From CAYWVO01 sp964461835 (GTDB lineage: Bacteria > Zixibacteria > MSB-5A5 > WJJR01 > JAJRUJ01), in assembly GCA_964461835.1 (NCBI GenBank), contig CAYWVO010000040.1, positions 1 through 30,684 on the forward strand: a DNA stretch of 30,684 nucleotides, given 5' to 3'. Below, piece by piece: positions 7,481 through 15,748 of this stretch (position 1 is the first letter of the stretch; the number at the start of each line of letters is the position of its first letter). The notes beneath the pieces were generated by a model. It had not been told where the DNA came from and searched no databases. It saw only the letters and a list, made by a program, of their open reading frames with translations. A program made the translations under genes and the position numbers.

Positions 7481-8074
7481 CTAAGGCCCCGCAGCGCCTG
7501 ATCTTCCGCAGTATAGTGTATGGCTTTCAATGTACGCCGCAACAGATGCCGGAACGAGATGAGCTATTGATTCACCCTTGCGCGCGGCACGGCGAATCTG
7601 TGACGCGGAAATTGGTATATCTTCCATGACGATAGTCTCTGCCCGGTCGGCGTATTCATCGGGAAGCGTGCTCCCCGGACGAGGGGCCACCAGCAGCCGT
7701 ACTGCGGCCAGGATATCCTGCGGCTGTTTCCAGGTACGCAGCTCCTCAGCAGTGTCGGCACCCACGATCAAACACAGGTCATCCTCGGGATGAACACGCT
7801 GCAACTCCTGCACGGTTTCGATCGTGTAGGACATCCCACCGCGACCCGCTTCCCGATCGCTCACGGCAACCTGGGGAATATCGGCAAAGGCCAGCGACAC
7901 CATGGCCAGCCGGTCGGCAAACGGCGCCTCAGTCTGCCCTTTGTGGGGCGGTCGGTATGCCGGTACGACGTAACACGGGTTGAGTTGATATTGATCGATC
8001 GCGGCACGAGCCAACGCGACATGACCATTGTGTACCGGATCAAAACTGCCGCCGAATAGTCCAACTGCGGCCAC
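7481..8074 (-). CDS. nadD: Nicotinate-nucleotide adenylyltransferase
   Basis: This 197-residue enzyme adenylates nicotinate mononucleotide to deamido-NAD, the penultimate step of NAD synthesis in the cytoplasm. GLFGGSFDPVHNGH at 5-18 contains the (H/T)xGH nucleotidyl-transfer motif. Further on come the PAYRPPHK substrate loop, GADTAEELRTWK and the C-terminal ISASQIRR (family ISSTxIR). The frame is open to 8470, but the extension is a shadow of bamD. The GTG at 8074 has AGGAGGGG at 8090-8083 with 8 bases between, and directly precedes the homologous sequence. It starts 2 bases after the bamD stop, so the two are coupled. Confidence 0.93.
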   Translation of the reverse strand: MAAVGLFGGSFDPVHNGHVALARAAIDQYQLNPCYVVPAYRPPHKGQTEAPFADRLAMVSLAFADIPQVAVSDREAGRGGMSYTIETVQELQRVHPEDDLCLIVGADTAEELRTWKQPQDILAAVRLLVAPRPGSTLPDEYADRAETIVMEDIPISASQIRRAARKGESIAHLVPASVAAYIESHTLYCGRSGAAGP

Positions 8075-8076
8075 TG

Positions 8077-8886
8077 CTACGGCCCCTCCTCGGCGCTTGG
8101 AGGTGGATTTAAATGCGGTTGTACTTTCAGTAAGCGTTCCCGGGCTTTCTCGGTGATTTCCTGTTCCGGGTAGAGATACACCAGTTTTTCGTACCATACC
8201 TTTGCCGAATCGTACCGCTGTTGATTGCGGTAAGTCTCTCCGATCCGATAGATTGCCTCCGGCACATATGGTGAATTGGGATAGTTGTCGAGCAGTATTT
8301 GGAAATACACGCGGGCGGCAGTCTGCGCACCCATTCGCTGATACAGTTTTGCGGCGCGAAAGTCCTTGCGGGACAGTCGGCCATAGCACCGTTGCAACAG
8401 CGAATCGGCCGCCGGCAACAATTCGCTGTTGGGATGATCGTCGCGGAACGTTCGCAGGAGGTTCACGCACGATTCGAGATAATCCTGGTCCAACCCAATA
8501 CTGTTCGGCGCCGCCTCAAAGAAACTCCGCGCCCGCATTAATTCCGCATCATCGACCAGTTCACTGGTTGGATATTGGAGGTAAAACCGGCGGAATTCCC
8601 CGGCAGCCAATTCGTACTCGCCCTGTTCAAAATAACAGCGCCCAACAAAGTATTGTGCCGAATCAGCGAACACTGATCCGGGACTTTCGAAGATCACCGA
8701 CTCAAAGAGCTGCCGCGCATCACTATAATTGCCGTCCGCAAACCGCTGCTTGGCCAGCCCGTACTTATCCGCGACCGGCCATCCCTTGGTGATTGTCTTT
8801 TTCGCGCAGGAAAAAGACAATAGCGCCGCAATCACCCCGGCAAAGAGGACGAACAGAGACGGTACCAGGATTTTCTTATACGTCAC
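8077..8886 (-). CDS. bamD: BamD-like outer membrane assembly lipoprotein (TPR)
   Basis: This 269-residue protein matches the BamD/YfiO family, the TPR lipoprotein of the BAM complex that inserts beta-barrels into the outer membrane. The signal peptide ends at SFSC, with C27 as likely lipidation site. The lipobox is irregular: serine at -3, leucine at -4. TPR-like repeats follow, such as KQRFADGNYSDARQLFE, GRCYFEQGEYELAAGEFRRF and GETYRNQQRYDSAKVWYEKL. The tail is proline-rich. A TTG start at 8916 is possible in the frame, but the GTG at 8886 has GGAGG 4 bases upstream and gives a normal signal peptide. Placement with lolA, lptD and nadD supports an envelope role. Confidence 0.82.
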   Translation of the reverse strand: MTYKKILVPSLFVLFAGVIAALLSFSCAKKTITKGWPVADKYGLAKQRFADGNYSDARQLFESVIFESPGSVFADSAQYFVGRCYFEQGEYELAAGEFRRFYLQYPTSELVDDAELMRARSFFEAAPNSIGLDQDYLESCVNLLRTFRDDHPNSELLPAADSLLQRCYGRLSRKDFRAAKLYQRMGAQTAARVYFQILLDNYPNSPYVPEAIYRIGETYRNQQRYDSAKVWYEKLVYLYPEQEITEKARERLLKVQPHLNPPPSAEEGP

Positions 8887-8990
8887 CGCACCTCCACTGA
8901 TGGGCCATGATAACAAGCGTTCAGGTTACTCTCAAGCAAAAAGGCCCTTTCAATGGTAACCCTGAACAGCAATCTGGTTCGTCAGATCGG

Positions 8991-9653
8991 TCAACGAACT
9001 GAGAAGAACAAATACGTCAATACGCCCAACGCAGCGGTTATTCCCAGCGGAGCGACCCAGCGACTGGCAACATCAGAGGCGGGCGGAACCGGTAAGCCCG
9101 CAAATTGCTCCCGATTGTATCTTACCAAATCAGCCGAGTGAAACCAGCCGCGGAATTCCGTGGTGATCACCGAATCGACGGGAGCTTGACCGGTGCTGCT
9201 TTCCGCGGGCACCAGGGCCAATGATACCGTTCCAATTCGCTGGACCCACAGTGAACCCAAAAGGCTGAACCGCGTCTTTTTCGACAAGGTCAGACCGCAG
9301 GCAGTGATCTCGCAGGCCCAGGCGGAACTGGTATCGCTCTCCTGCAGCGATCCGGGAGAGACGTACCGCGCCAGCATGGACCGGCATGGTTCCTCACCAG
9401 TGATGGTAATTGCGCTCGTACCCGCCGGTAAGTGTTGTAAGAGGGATTGGAGACTATCGGCCAGACGCGCCACGCCGGCCTGCATGAACTCGGTGTGATC
9501 CAGATGTGCCGTGGAAGTATCTCGCGTTTCAGCAGCGACGGATACATCCGTTAAGAGACTTCCAAGAAAGAAAATGAAAACAAAAAGGAAGAGAACTGCG
9601 CGTACCCGGCTAGCGCGTCGTTTCCTCGAAGCGCATCGGCGTCCAAGGCACAA
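8991..9653 (-). CDS. Secreted or inner-membrane protein of unknown function, C-terminally anchored
   Basis: I do not recognise the family. The product has an arginine-rich N-terminus, a long hydrophobic run (AVLFLFVFIFFLGSLL) ending near DVSVAAE like a signal peptide, about 150 residues of periplasmic-type sequence, and a C-terminal membrane helix (WVAPLGITAALGVLTYLFF). Three cysteines in the central part could form a disulphide. The start is uncertain. There is no ATG or GTG near the signal sequence, and a TTG at 9653 inside the end of the transglycosylase gene is the best candidate, overlapping it by 44 bases. It sits between a lytic transglycosylase and bamD, suggesting an envelope role. 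Confidence 0.6.
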   Translation of the reverse strand: MCLGRRCASRKRRASRVRAVLFLFVFIFFLGSLLTDVSVAAETRDTSTAHLDHTEFMQAGVARLADSLQSLLQHLPAGTSAITITGEEPCRSMLARYVSPGSLQESDTSSAWACEITACGLTLSKKTRFSLLGSLWVQRIGTVSLALVPAESSTGQAPVDSVITTEFRGWFHSADLVRYNREQFAGLPVPPASDVASRWVAPLGITAALGVLTYLFFSVR

Positions 9654-10374
9654 TTGAACCGAATTTCTTACGCAGCGTCCGATAGTGTTTCTCCACCCGG
9701 CGGAAATACGACGTCGGGAGTTTCTCCCCGGCACGAATCCGGCCCCGCAGTGCCGTCTCACCGTAATTATAGGCGATGATGGCCCGTTTGACACTCTGGA
9801 AATCGGCAACTAATTCAAAGAGGTAATGGGTCCCCAATTGGACATTATAAATCGGGTCGAACAGCTGATCTGCATGCCGCCACGCGACCCCGCGACGCTT
9901 AGCTACCGCCTTGGCCACGGATGGTTTAATTTGCATCAATCCCCGTGCGCCCATGTAAGAGACTTCTTCCGGGCCGAACGATGATTCGGTAATAATCACG
10001 GCGACCAGAAACAGGGGGTCGAAATCATATTTTCGGGCCTCGTCGACCAGAGTCGCAGCCACCCGCGCCCGTTGCCCCCCGCGCAGGCGATGGTCCAACT
10101 CATTGATGATGTTGACCATCAGGGCCTTTTCATCCAGATTTTCTCTCGCGACATTTTGCCGATGCAGCAGTTCGGCCTGCGGAATGACCGCCTCCTCGAC
10201 TGCAGCATCTTGCACAGATCCGGCGAACGCGGCCATAATCACGCCGGTCGCAAGAACCCCGCGGACCAGCAGGCGGCGGTGCAGCAGGGCCCGCACGGTT
10301 CGCACCGAACCGGGGAGATACTGACTATGCATCAAATGTTTAAGCCCCTGCATTTTTACACCATACCCGCTCAT
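9610..10374 (-). CDS. SLT-domain lytic transglycosylase
   Basis: This protein of about 254 residues cleaves the glycan strands of peptidoglycan, producing 1,6-anhydro ends. The SLT domain at 110-235 shows the catalytic glutamate E130 in IITESSFG, the GARGLMQIKP motif, and AYNYGE near the end. A hydrophobic segment at about 36-54 (LVRGVLATGVIMAAFAGS) is a signal peptide or membrane anchor, so it acts in the periplasm. Several in-frame starts exist (GTG 10392, ATG 10374, 10353, 10332) and none has a convincing ribosome-binding site. ATG 10374 is chosen as the first after a probable -10 box. The gene follows rimO and overlaps the next gene. Confidence 0.85.
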   Translation of the reverse strand: MSGYGVKMQGLKHLMHSQYLPGSVRTVRALLHRRLLVRGVLATGVIMAAFAGSVQDAAVEEAVIPQAELLHRQNVARENLDEKALMVNIINELDHRLRGGQRARVAATLVDEARKYDFDPLFLVAVIITESSFGPEEVSYMGARGLMQIKPSVAKAVAKRRGVAWRHADQLFDPIYNVQLGTHYLFELVADFQSVKRAIIAYNYGETALRGRIRAGEKLPTSYFRRVEKHYRTLRKKFGSIVPWTPMRFEETTR

Positions 10375-10405
10375 ACAATTATCGCGAGACACCAGTTTGT
10401 CTTGA

Positions 10406-10411
10406 ATTATA
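10406..10411 (-). promoter_or_regulatory. Possible -10 box for the transglycosylase transcript
   Basis: A perfect TATAAT lies on the minus strand in the gap between rimO and the transglycosylase gene, 32 bases before the ATG at 10374. No good -35 hexamer is found 16-18 bases upstream, so any promoter would be weak or activator-dependent. Confidence 0.3.
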
Positions 10412-10451
10412 GCGAGCTACGCAAGTAGTGTGCCGACTGTTGAGTGAAAAA

Positions 10452-11798
10452 TTACTTCACGTGACCGAAAAGGTCGTAGCCGTCGGCTTGCTCGATCACG
10501 ACATCAGCGAACCCGGGATGTCGCCGGCCATTGGTGGTAACAAACACCGCCCCATCGATTTGCGGCGCATCGCTGATCGATCGCCCTTCCCACATTCCCT
10601 CATAGATATCGGAAGGAGTCTCCAGTAAACACCGCAATTCTGCACCGATATGGCGCTCGGACCGACGTGCCGCGATCGTTTCCTGCACCGCCGCCAACTC
10701 GTCTACCCGCTGGTCGGTCACTGTCGGTGACGGCACATCAGAGCGCCCGAATGATTTGGTTCCTTCCTCCGGTGAGTAGGCAAACATTCCCATGCGGTCA
10801 AATTCGAAATCTTCAACGAATTCGACCAATTCCCGAAATGATTCGTCGGTCTCACCTGGATGACCGATTAAGAATGTCGTTCGGATCGTCGCGTGTGGTA
10901 ATTTAGTACGGATATTATTCAAACACGATTCTATATTTTTCCTTGTGACCTGCCGTCCCATGGCCTTGAGGACGGAATCGGAGATGTGTTGCAGGGGGAC
11001 GTCCATATACGGAACAACTTTTTCACACACCGCACAGGTCTCTACGATGTCTTTGCTCAAATGTGCAGGATGTAAATACAGCATCCGAATCCAAAAATCA
11101 CCATCGATATCGTTGAGCTGTCTCAGTAGTTTCGGCAGCCATTGTTGCCCCTGGTCCAGTCCGTACGCGGCAGTATCCTGGCCGACTAAAATCAGTTCAT
11201 TCACGCCGGATTCAACAAAGCGGCGGGCTTCTTTTTCAATAATTTCAATATCCCGGCTGCGCAACGCTCCTCGAATAGATGGGATTACGCAGTACGTACA
11301 CCGATTGTCACACCCGTCCGAAATCTTGATATACCCGTACGTATGAGCGTTTGGTACCGAGCGTATTCCAGCTGCCAAGGAGCCCTGCGCTGCGGGTGAG
11401 CCGATCCAGCAGATTGGACTGTCAGAACGTATGACATTCCCCGTCAAAATCCGAACCACTAAATCCGGGCGCTGAAGACCGATAATGGCGTCAGCTTGAG
11501 GAATTTGGTCGCACAGCTCTTTGCCATAGCGCTGCGCCAGGCAACCGGTCACGACAATGCGACCACCAAGTGCTTTGCGGCGAAACACCGCGTCGAAAAT
11601 TGCTTCGATTGATTCAGATTTCGCCTGACTGATGAAGCCACAGGTGTTGACAATTTCGGCCCCGGCCTTCTCCGGTTCATCAACGATGGTTAAGCCGGCG
11701 CCGATGAGATGTGCCGCAAGAATTTCACCGTCGACTTCATTTTTGGGACAACCTAGAGTGTTAATGTAAACGCATTTTTCAAACTGTGTGGAGGCCAT
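10452..11798 (-). CDS. rimO: Ribosomal protein S12 methylthiotransferase
   Basis: This 448-residue radical-SAM enzyme adds a methylthio group to an aspartate of ribosomal protein S12. The N-terminal domain shows NTLGCPKNEVDGE (C17), NTCGF (C53) and VTGCLAQRYG (C86), which bind one iron-sulphur cluster. DGCDNRCTYC at 161-170 holds the radical-SAM cysteines C163, C167 and C170, followed by IPSIRG. A TRAM-type domain ends the protein. LGCPKN and the length distinguish RimO from MiaB. It lies 107 bases after lolA and 77 bases before the transglycosylase start on the same strand. Confidence 0.95.
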   Translation of the reverse strand: MASTQFEKCVYINTLGCPKNEVDGEILAAHLIGAGLTIVDEPEKAGAEIVNTCGFISQAKSESIEAIFDAVFRRKALGGRIVVTGCLAQRYGKELCDQIPQADAIIGLQRPDLVVRILTGNVIRSDSPICWIGSPAAQGSLAAGIRSVPNAHTYGYIKISDGCDNRCTYCVIPSIRGALRSRDIEIIEKEARRFVESGVNELILVGQDTAAYGLDQGQQWLPKLLRQLNDIDGDFWIRMLYLHPAHLSKDIVETCAVCEKVVPYMDVPLQHISDSVLKAMGRQVTRKNIESCLNNIRTKLPHATIRTTFLIGHPGETDESFRELVEFVEDFEFDRMGMFAYSPEEGTKSFGRSDVPSPTVTDQRVDELAAVQETIAARRSERHIGAELRCLLETPSDIYEGMWEGRSISDAPQIDGAVFVTTNGRRHPGFADVVIEQADGYDLFGHVK

Positions 11799-11905
11799 CG
11801 GATTCTACCAGTCATTCGCTTCGCTCAGGTCGTGCGCTACGGCGAATCGATCCGCCGACACGTCATTTTGCTGACGCTATTTTAACGAGCCGTTAGACCC
11901 ATTTG

Positions 11906-12619
11906 CTAGCGTTTTTTTTGCGGGAGAATGAAAACTTCTGCGGAATCAGGAACTTGCAGGGAAAATCGTGTCGCGGAACCCGTTGGATCAGAAATAAGGG
12001 GGGATAATTCCAGCTCAATATGATCGTCATTGTAATCAATATATGCCGCTTTTTGCACAGTCGCACTCCCCGGCCGAACCCACAGCGTTAGCCGTTGAAT
12101 TGCTGCGGTTTGCGCCTTGGCGGCCAAACGGATACGGTATGCCATTTCGCCATCGAGCGAATCGATTTTGCAGTCAACCTTCAGAAAATCACGCCGCAAA
12201 GACCAGATGAAATGGACCGGAGCCCTAAACTCAGTCAGCGAATCGGGAATCCGAACTGTCACCTGATTGTAGGCCGGCACCCAATGCCACAAGGTATCCC
12301 CGCTGTTGACCATGGTCTCCTGCGGGGTCTCCACCCGGAATGTGCCCTTCGGACCCAGCCAAACCTGACCCTCCTGCCACACGGTGTCACCAAACACCGA
12401 AGAAATGGTCCGTTTGGCAAACGTAAAACTCTGATGATCGGCGGTATGGTAGGCCTTCTCCAGAGCGGTAATGACACTGTCGATATTGCAGTCCGACGCA
12501 GCCAATACGAGGGACGGAACGAGCACCATCGCTGTCGTCAACACTACTCCAACCAAGACAGACCGCCAATATCGGCTGCGTCTATCTGTGTTGGACTCGA
12601 TTTTCACCCTCTGCACCAC
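11906..12619 (-). CDS. lolA: LolA-like outer-membrane lipoprotein carrier
   Basis: This 237-residue periplasmic protein resembles LolA, which carries lipoproteins from the LolCDE exporter to the outer membrane. After a basic N-terminus and a signal peptide ending about ...PSLVLAA, the sequence contains a typical LolA core: GQVWLGPKGTFRVETP, then NSGDTLWHWVPAYNQV, then the strand-rich C-terminus. The GTG at 12619 is used because AAGGA lies 9 bases upstream. A second in-frame GTG lies at 12607. The gene follows ftsK by 90 bases and precedes rimO, an ftsK-lolA order seen in several Gram-negative lineages. Confidence 0.85.
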   Translation of the reverse strand: MVQRVKIESNTDRRSRYWRSVLVGVVLTTAMVLVPSLVLAASDCNIDSVITALEKAYHTADHQSFTFAKRTISSVFGDTVWQEGQVWLGPKGTFRVETPQETMVNSGDTLWHWVPAYNQVTVRIPDSLTEFRAPVHFIWSLRRDFLKVDCKIDSLDGEMAYRIRLAAKAQTAAIQRLTLWVRPGSATVQKAAYIDYNDDHIELELSPLISDPTGSATRFSLQVPDSAEVFILPQKKR

Positions 12620-12709
12620 TGGGTCAGCGTCCTTCTCAGAGGCTCCATATCTTTAGGTTGGGGATGGGTGAAAAGTTCCCGCGAATGCTAAACGGATAAT
12701 CGGGACGCA

Positions 12710-15058
12710 TCATTCAGCGGGAGTCGCCTGGCGGAATTTCTCGGGCAGTTGTTCTTTGGTGACCAGGACCTCCCGCGCTTTGCTGCCGTCATAGGGTCCC
12801 ACCACACCGGCGGCCTCCAGTCGATCGATCAACCGGGCTGCCCGCTGATAGCCGATCCCCAATCGGCGCTGCAACAGCGAAACCGATCCCTGCTTATGCC
12901 GGACTACTACGTCCGCTGCCTGGCGCAAAATGAGATCTTCGGGATCGAGTTCGGAGGCGCGTTGTTCGGCTTTTCCTTCCTCGAACGTATCGATTTTGTC
13001 GACATCCACAACTTGCGATTTCAGGTGTTCCACCAGCCGCTCGGTTTCCGCACTGCTGATGAAAGCACCGTGCAGCCGGATCGGCGTATGGGTACCCGGA
13101 GAGAGAAATAGCATATCGCCGCGTCCCAAAAGTTTCTCCGCCCCGTTGGTATCGATAATCGTGCGGGAATCGACTTTGCTGGCAACCTGAAAGGCGATCC
13201 GCGACGAGAAGTTCGCCTTGATTAGACCAGTGATGACGTCCACGGAGGGCCGTTGAGTCGCCAAAATCAGATGAATCCCGACCGCCCGCGCCATCTGGGC
13301 CAGGCGCGTCACCAGTGTTTCAATTTTATTGGCCGAAGCGCTCATCATCAGGTCAGCCAACTCATCAACTACCATCACCAAATACGGTAATTTTTCCTCG
13401 TCCCCCACCCGATCATTGTAATCGCCGACATTACGCACTCCGGCACCGGCGAGCATACGGTAGCGTTCTTCCATTTCGCGAACACATTCCTCTAAAATGC
13501 GTTCTGCGGCACGCGGGCGTGACACGACATTTTTCTCCAGGTGGGGGATTCCCTGGTACACCGACAACTCCAACATCTTGGGATCAACAAAGAGAAACCG
13601 TAGTTCACTGGGATGCAACCGGAACAGCAGGCTGGTTATTATCGCATTAATACAGACACTTTTCCCTGACCCGGTCGCCCCGGCAATCAACAAATGTGGC
13701 ATGGTCGCCAGGTCCACCACGAACGGATTGCCGCTGATATCTTTTCCCAGCGCCAGCGGGAGACAGGCATCGGTGACGGTAAACGCCTGCGATTGCAGGA
13801 TTTCGCGAATCAGAACGTCCTCGGCTTCCAGGTTTGGCACTTCGATGCCAACCGCAGCCTTGCCCGGCACCGGAGCGACAATACGAACTCGTTGTGCCCG
13901 CAAAGCCAAAGCCAAATCGTCGGCGAGATTGACAATCTGGTTTACTTTCACTCCCGGCGCGGGTTTGAATTCATAGCGCGTAATCACTGGACCGGGAAAA
14001 ACTTCAATCCGGTCATCCGCGATGCCCACATTGTATGTAGCGAGCGCGTCCCGCAACGCGTCAGCGCCGACCGTCGCCCGCTCATCGTTTTTCCGTTTCT
14101 GGGCAGCGGAACGTGTTTCCGGTTCGGTCAGCAGTTCCAGCGCGGGGTATTGAAAGTCACCAACTTCCAGCCGCTTTGGTGCGACGGCTTTCGGGGCACG
14201 CTGCTGTGGTTTCTGTTCGGAGTGTTGCTCCTGGGACGGTTTTTCCGGTTCGTCGGATTCTTCGGACCGGTGAAGATCTTCAGCGTAGGGTACCGACGAA
14301 CGCATAAAATCCGGCTCGGGTTTCGGTGGTTCCTCCTCCGTTTCATAGTCATCTTCCAGGTCGGGTAGCCCGACCCGCCCCAGTCGAGAAATCGCCTCTT
14401 TCGTTTTGTTCCAGGCTGCGGCAAACGAAAACGGTGGTTTCGGTGTTGGTTGGCGTTCGCGTTTCGTGCACCGGGCAGACGCCGTACGGATTCTTACTGT
14501 CGGTAACGCCACCCCCCGCAGAATCTTGCGCCAGGGGAGGAAGAGATAGACAAACCCTGCCAGCAGACAGACCAACACAATACCCGCTCCCCATCGCCCC
14601 AACAGGCTACCCATAATGCCGGCAATCGCATACCCAAATCCACCGGAGAGTGAGATTGAATAATGATCAAAATCCTGTTTTGCCGTCGCCGGCCCCAGCT
14701 GGAGGATCACCCCAAAAATGAAAATGACCAGGAGGACTGCGGCCGTCCGCCGCAAGAGGTTATTCAGTCGCGTGCCAAACAGCTGCTGCAAGCCGTAAAT
14801 GACCCCGAGCGCCGCGACGCCGAACGAAGAAAGCCCGAACATGCCGACCAGTACGAAGGCAATCCATCCGCCAAACAATCCGGCCGAATTGCGTACGCGG
14901 TATTGCTCGGTCCAGACTTCGGTGTCATCGGCGGCAAACCAGCGGTCGTCGTGAAACGAATGCGTAAACAGAGACAGCATGACGAAGAGTGACAACGTCA
15001 CCAAAAGTAGACCGAACAACTCAGTCTTGCGGCGTATTGAGATACTACTCCACCCCAT
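12710..15058 (-). CDS. ftsK: DNA translocase FtsK
   Basis: This 782-residue motor pumps chromosomal DNA at the division septum and helps resolve dimers. The N-terminus has about four membrane helices (to about 180) that anchor it to the septum. A charged proline- and glutamate-rich linker follows, then the alpha/beta motor. Walker A AGATGSGKS lies at about 458-467, and Walker B with VVDELADLM at about 565. The gamma winged-helix domain, which reads DNA polarity, is at the C-terminus (DLILRQAADVVV to GPYDGSKAREVLV). The start is ATG 15058, because the upstream TTG at 15112 falls inside the promoter. No tight ribosome-binding site precedes it; a run of G lies about 23 bases upstream. Confidence 0.95.
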   Translation of the reverse strand: MGWSSISIRRKTELFGLLLVTLSLFVMLSLFTHSFHDDRWFAADDTEVWTEQYRVRNSAGLFGGWIAFVLVGMFGLSSFGVAALGVIYGLQQLFGTRLNNLLRRTAAVLLVIFIFGVILQLGPATAKQDFDHYSISLSGGFGYAIAGIMGSLLGRWGAGIVLVCLLAGFVYLFLPWRKILRGVALPTVRIRTASARCTKRERQPTPKPPFSFAAAWNKTKEAISRLGRVGLPDLEDDYETEEEPPKPEPDFMRSSVPYAEDLHRSEESDEPEKPSQEQHSEQKPQQRAPKAVAPKRLEVGDFQYPALELLTEPETRSAAQKRKNDERATVGADALRDALATYNVGIADDRIEVFPGPVITRYEFKPAPGVKVNQIVNLADDLALALRAQRVRIVAPVPGKAAVGIEVPNLEAEDVLIREILQSQAFTVTDACLPLALGKDISGNPFVVDLATMPHLLIAGATGSGKSVCINAIITSLLFRLHPSELRFLFVDPKMLELSVYQGIPHLEKNVVSRPRAAERILEECVREMEERYRMLAGAGVRNVGDYNDRVGDEEKLPYLVMVVDELADLMMSASANKIETLVTRLAQMARAVGIHLILATQRPSVDVITGLIKANFSSRIAFQVASKVDSRTIIDTNGAEKLLGRGDMLFLSPGTHTPIRLHGAFISSAETERLVEHLKSQVVDVDKIDTFEEGKAEQRASELDPEDLILRQAADVVVRHKQGSVSLLQRRLGIGYQRAARLIDRLEAAGVVGPYDGSKAREVLVTKEQLPEKFRQATPAE

Positions 15059-15100
15059 CAGCGAGTATACTGGCTGGACATTCCCCCCTCTCGTTGGAAA

Positions 15101-15128
15101 ATAGTAAAGCAATCGGGACTGGTGTCAA
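15101..15128 (-). promoter_or_regulatory. Sigma70-type promoter of ftsK
   Basis: On the minus strand a perfect TTGACA (15128-15123) is followed after 16 bases by TACTAT (15106-15101). It lies just beyond the HU terminator and about 43 bases before the ftsK ATG, so ftsK and the genes after it can be transcribed independently of HU. Confidence 0.6.
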
Positions 15129-15136
15129 TGGGAAAT

Positions 15137-15167
15137 AAAAAAAAGCAGGGGACTTCCCCTGCTTTTT
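15137..15167. terminator. Bidirectional-looking intrinsic terminator of HU
   Basis: GCAGGGG and CCCCTGC form a 7-bp G+C-rich stem (15145-15162) with a 4-base loop. On the minus strand it is followed by eight T, the expected form for ending the HU transcript 28 bases after its stop. On the plus strand five T follow. Confidence 0.9.
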
Positions 15168-15189
15168 GCACACTGCAGCAAAAACTGTC

Positions 15190-15462
15190 TTACTTCACCG
15201 CATCCCGCAGTTTCATGCCGGGTTTGAACTTCGGCACCTTCGTGGCGGCGATCTTAATGGATTCGCCGGTCTGTGGATTGCGACCGGTGCGCGCTTTGCG
15301 CTTGCTGACCGAGAACGTGCCAAAGCCGACGAAACTGACCTTTTTGCCTTTTTTGAGGCTCGTGGTGATGCTGTCAAACGTCGATTTCAGGGCCCGATTC
15401 GCCTGCGCCTTCGAGACCTTGGCATCTTTCGCGATCCGTTCGATGATCTGTTCGCGGTTCAT
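15190..15462 (-). CDS. HU/IHF-family DNA-binding protein
   Basis: This small basic protein of 90 residues bends and compacts DNA as a dimer. It has the full HU pattern: MNREQIIERIAKDAKVSKAQANRAL, then GKKVSFVGFGTFSVSKRKARTGRNPQTGE with the DNA-intercalating arm and its RNPQTG proline, and the C-terminal KVPKFKPGMKLRDAV. The start is ATG 15462, with GGAGGGGGG immediately upstream. The longer frame to 15549 overlaps the promoter and is not coding. The gene forms its own transcription unit with a strong promoter and terminator, as expected for an abundant nucleoid protein. Confidence 0.96.
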   Translation of the reverse strand: MNREQIIERIAKDAKVSKAQANRALKSTFDSITTSLKKGKKVSFVGFGTFSVSKRKARTGRNPQTGESIKIAATKVPKFKPGMKLRDAVK

Positions 15463-15520
15463 ACTTCCCCCCTCCAGGGCGTTAGTAAGTCTGGGGTACC
15501 TCCCCCCTTGATTTTCGCGC

Positions 15521-15549
15521 ACAATACCGGGGGGCTGAGAGGCTGTCAA
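15521..15549 (-). promoter_or_regulatory. Strong sigma70-type promoter of the HU gene
   Basis: On the minus strand TTGACA (15549-15544) and TATTGT (15526-15521) are separated by 17 bases, 58 bases upstream of the HU start. The rest of 15550-15748, between this promoter and the end of lptD, shows no gene, tRNA or clear repeat. Confidence 0.65.
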
Positions 15550-15748
15550 TATTTTTTTCGCCCTTCACCCCAAAAAAACCCTATATTTATGCGGGTTCCC
15601 GGCCAACCCCCTCTGAAAACCTGCGCCCAATGGGCGGTTCAGCAGACAGCGATTGGTCAAAATCCAGGTATGGCGCAGCGCATAAAACAGAGAAGAAATG
15701 TGTAGATATTGTGTTGAGTACGCGAGCAACTTAATGGTATACAATTTC

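Noticed and set aside
7481..8470. A 329-codon reading frame that would give NadD a 132-residue N-terminal extension
   Set aside because: The extension lies antiphase inside bamD. A good ribosome-binding site and GTG at 8074 define a normal-length NadD.
13497..14616. Long plus-strand ORFs inside ftsK
   Set aside because: They are antisense shadows of a well-conserved coding frame and have no recognisable domains.
15550..15748. A tRNA or small RNA between lptD and HU
   Set aside because: No T-loop, acceptor pairing or terminator could be found. The only recognised element is the HU promoter next to it.
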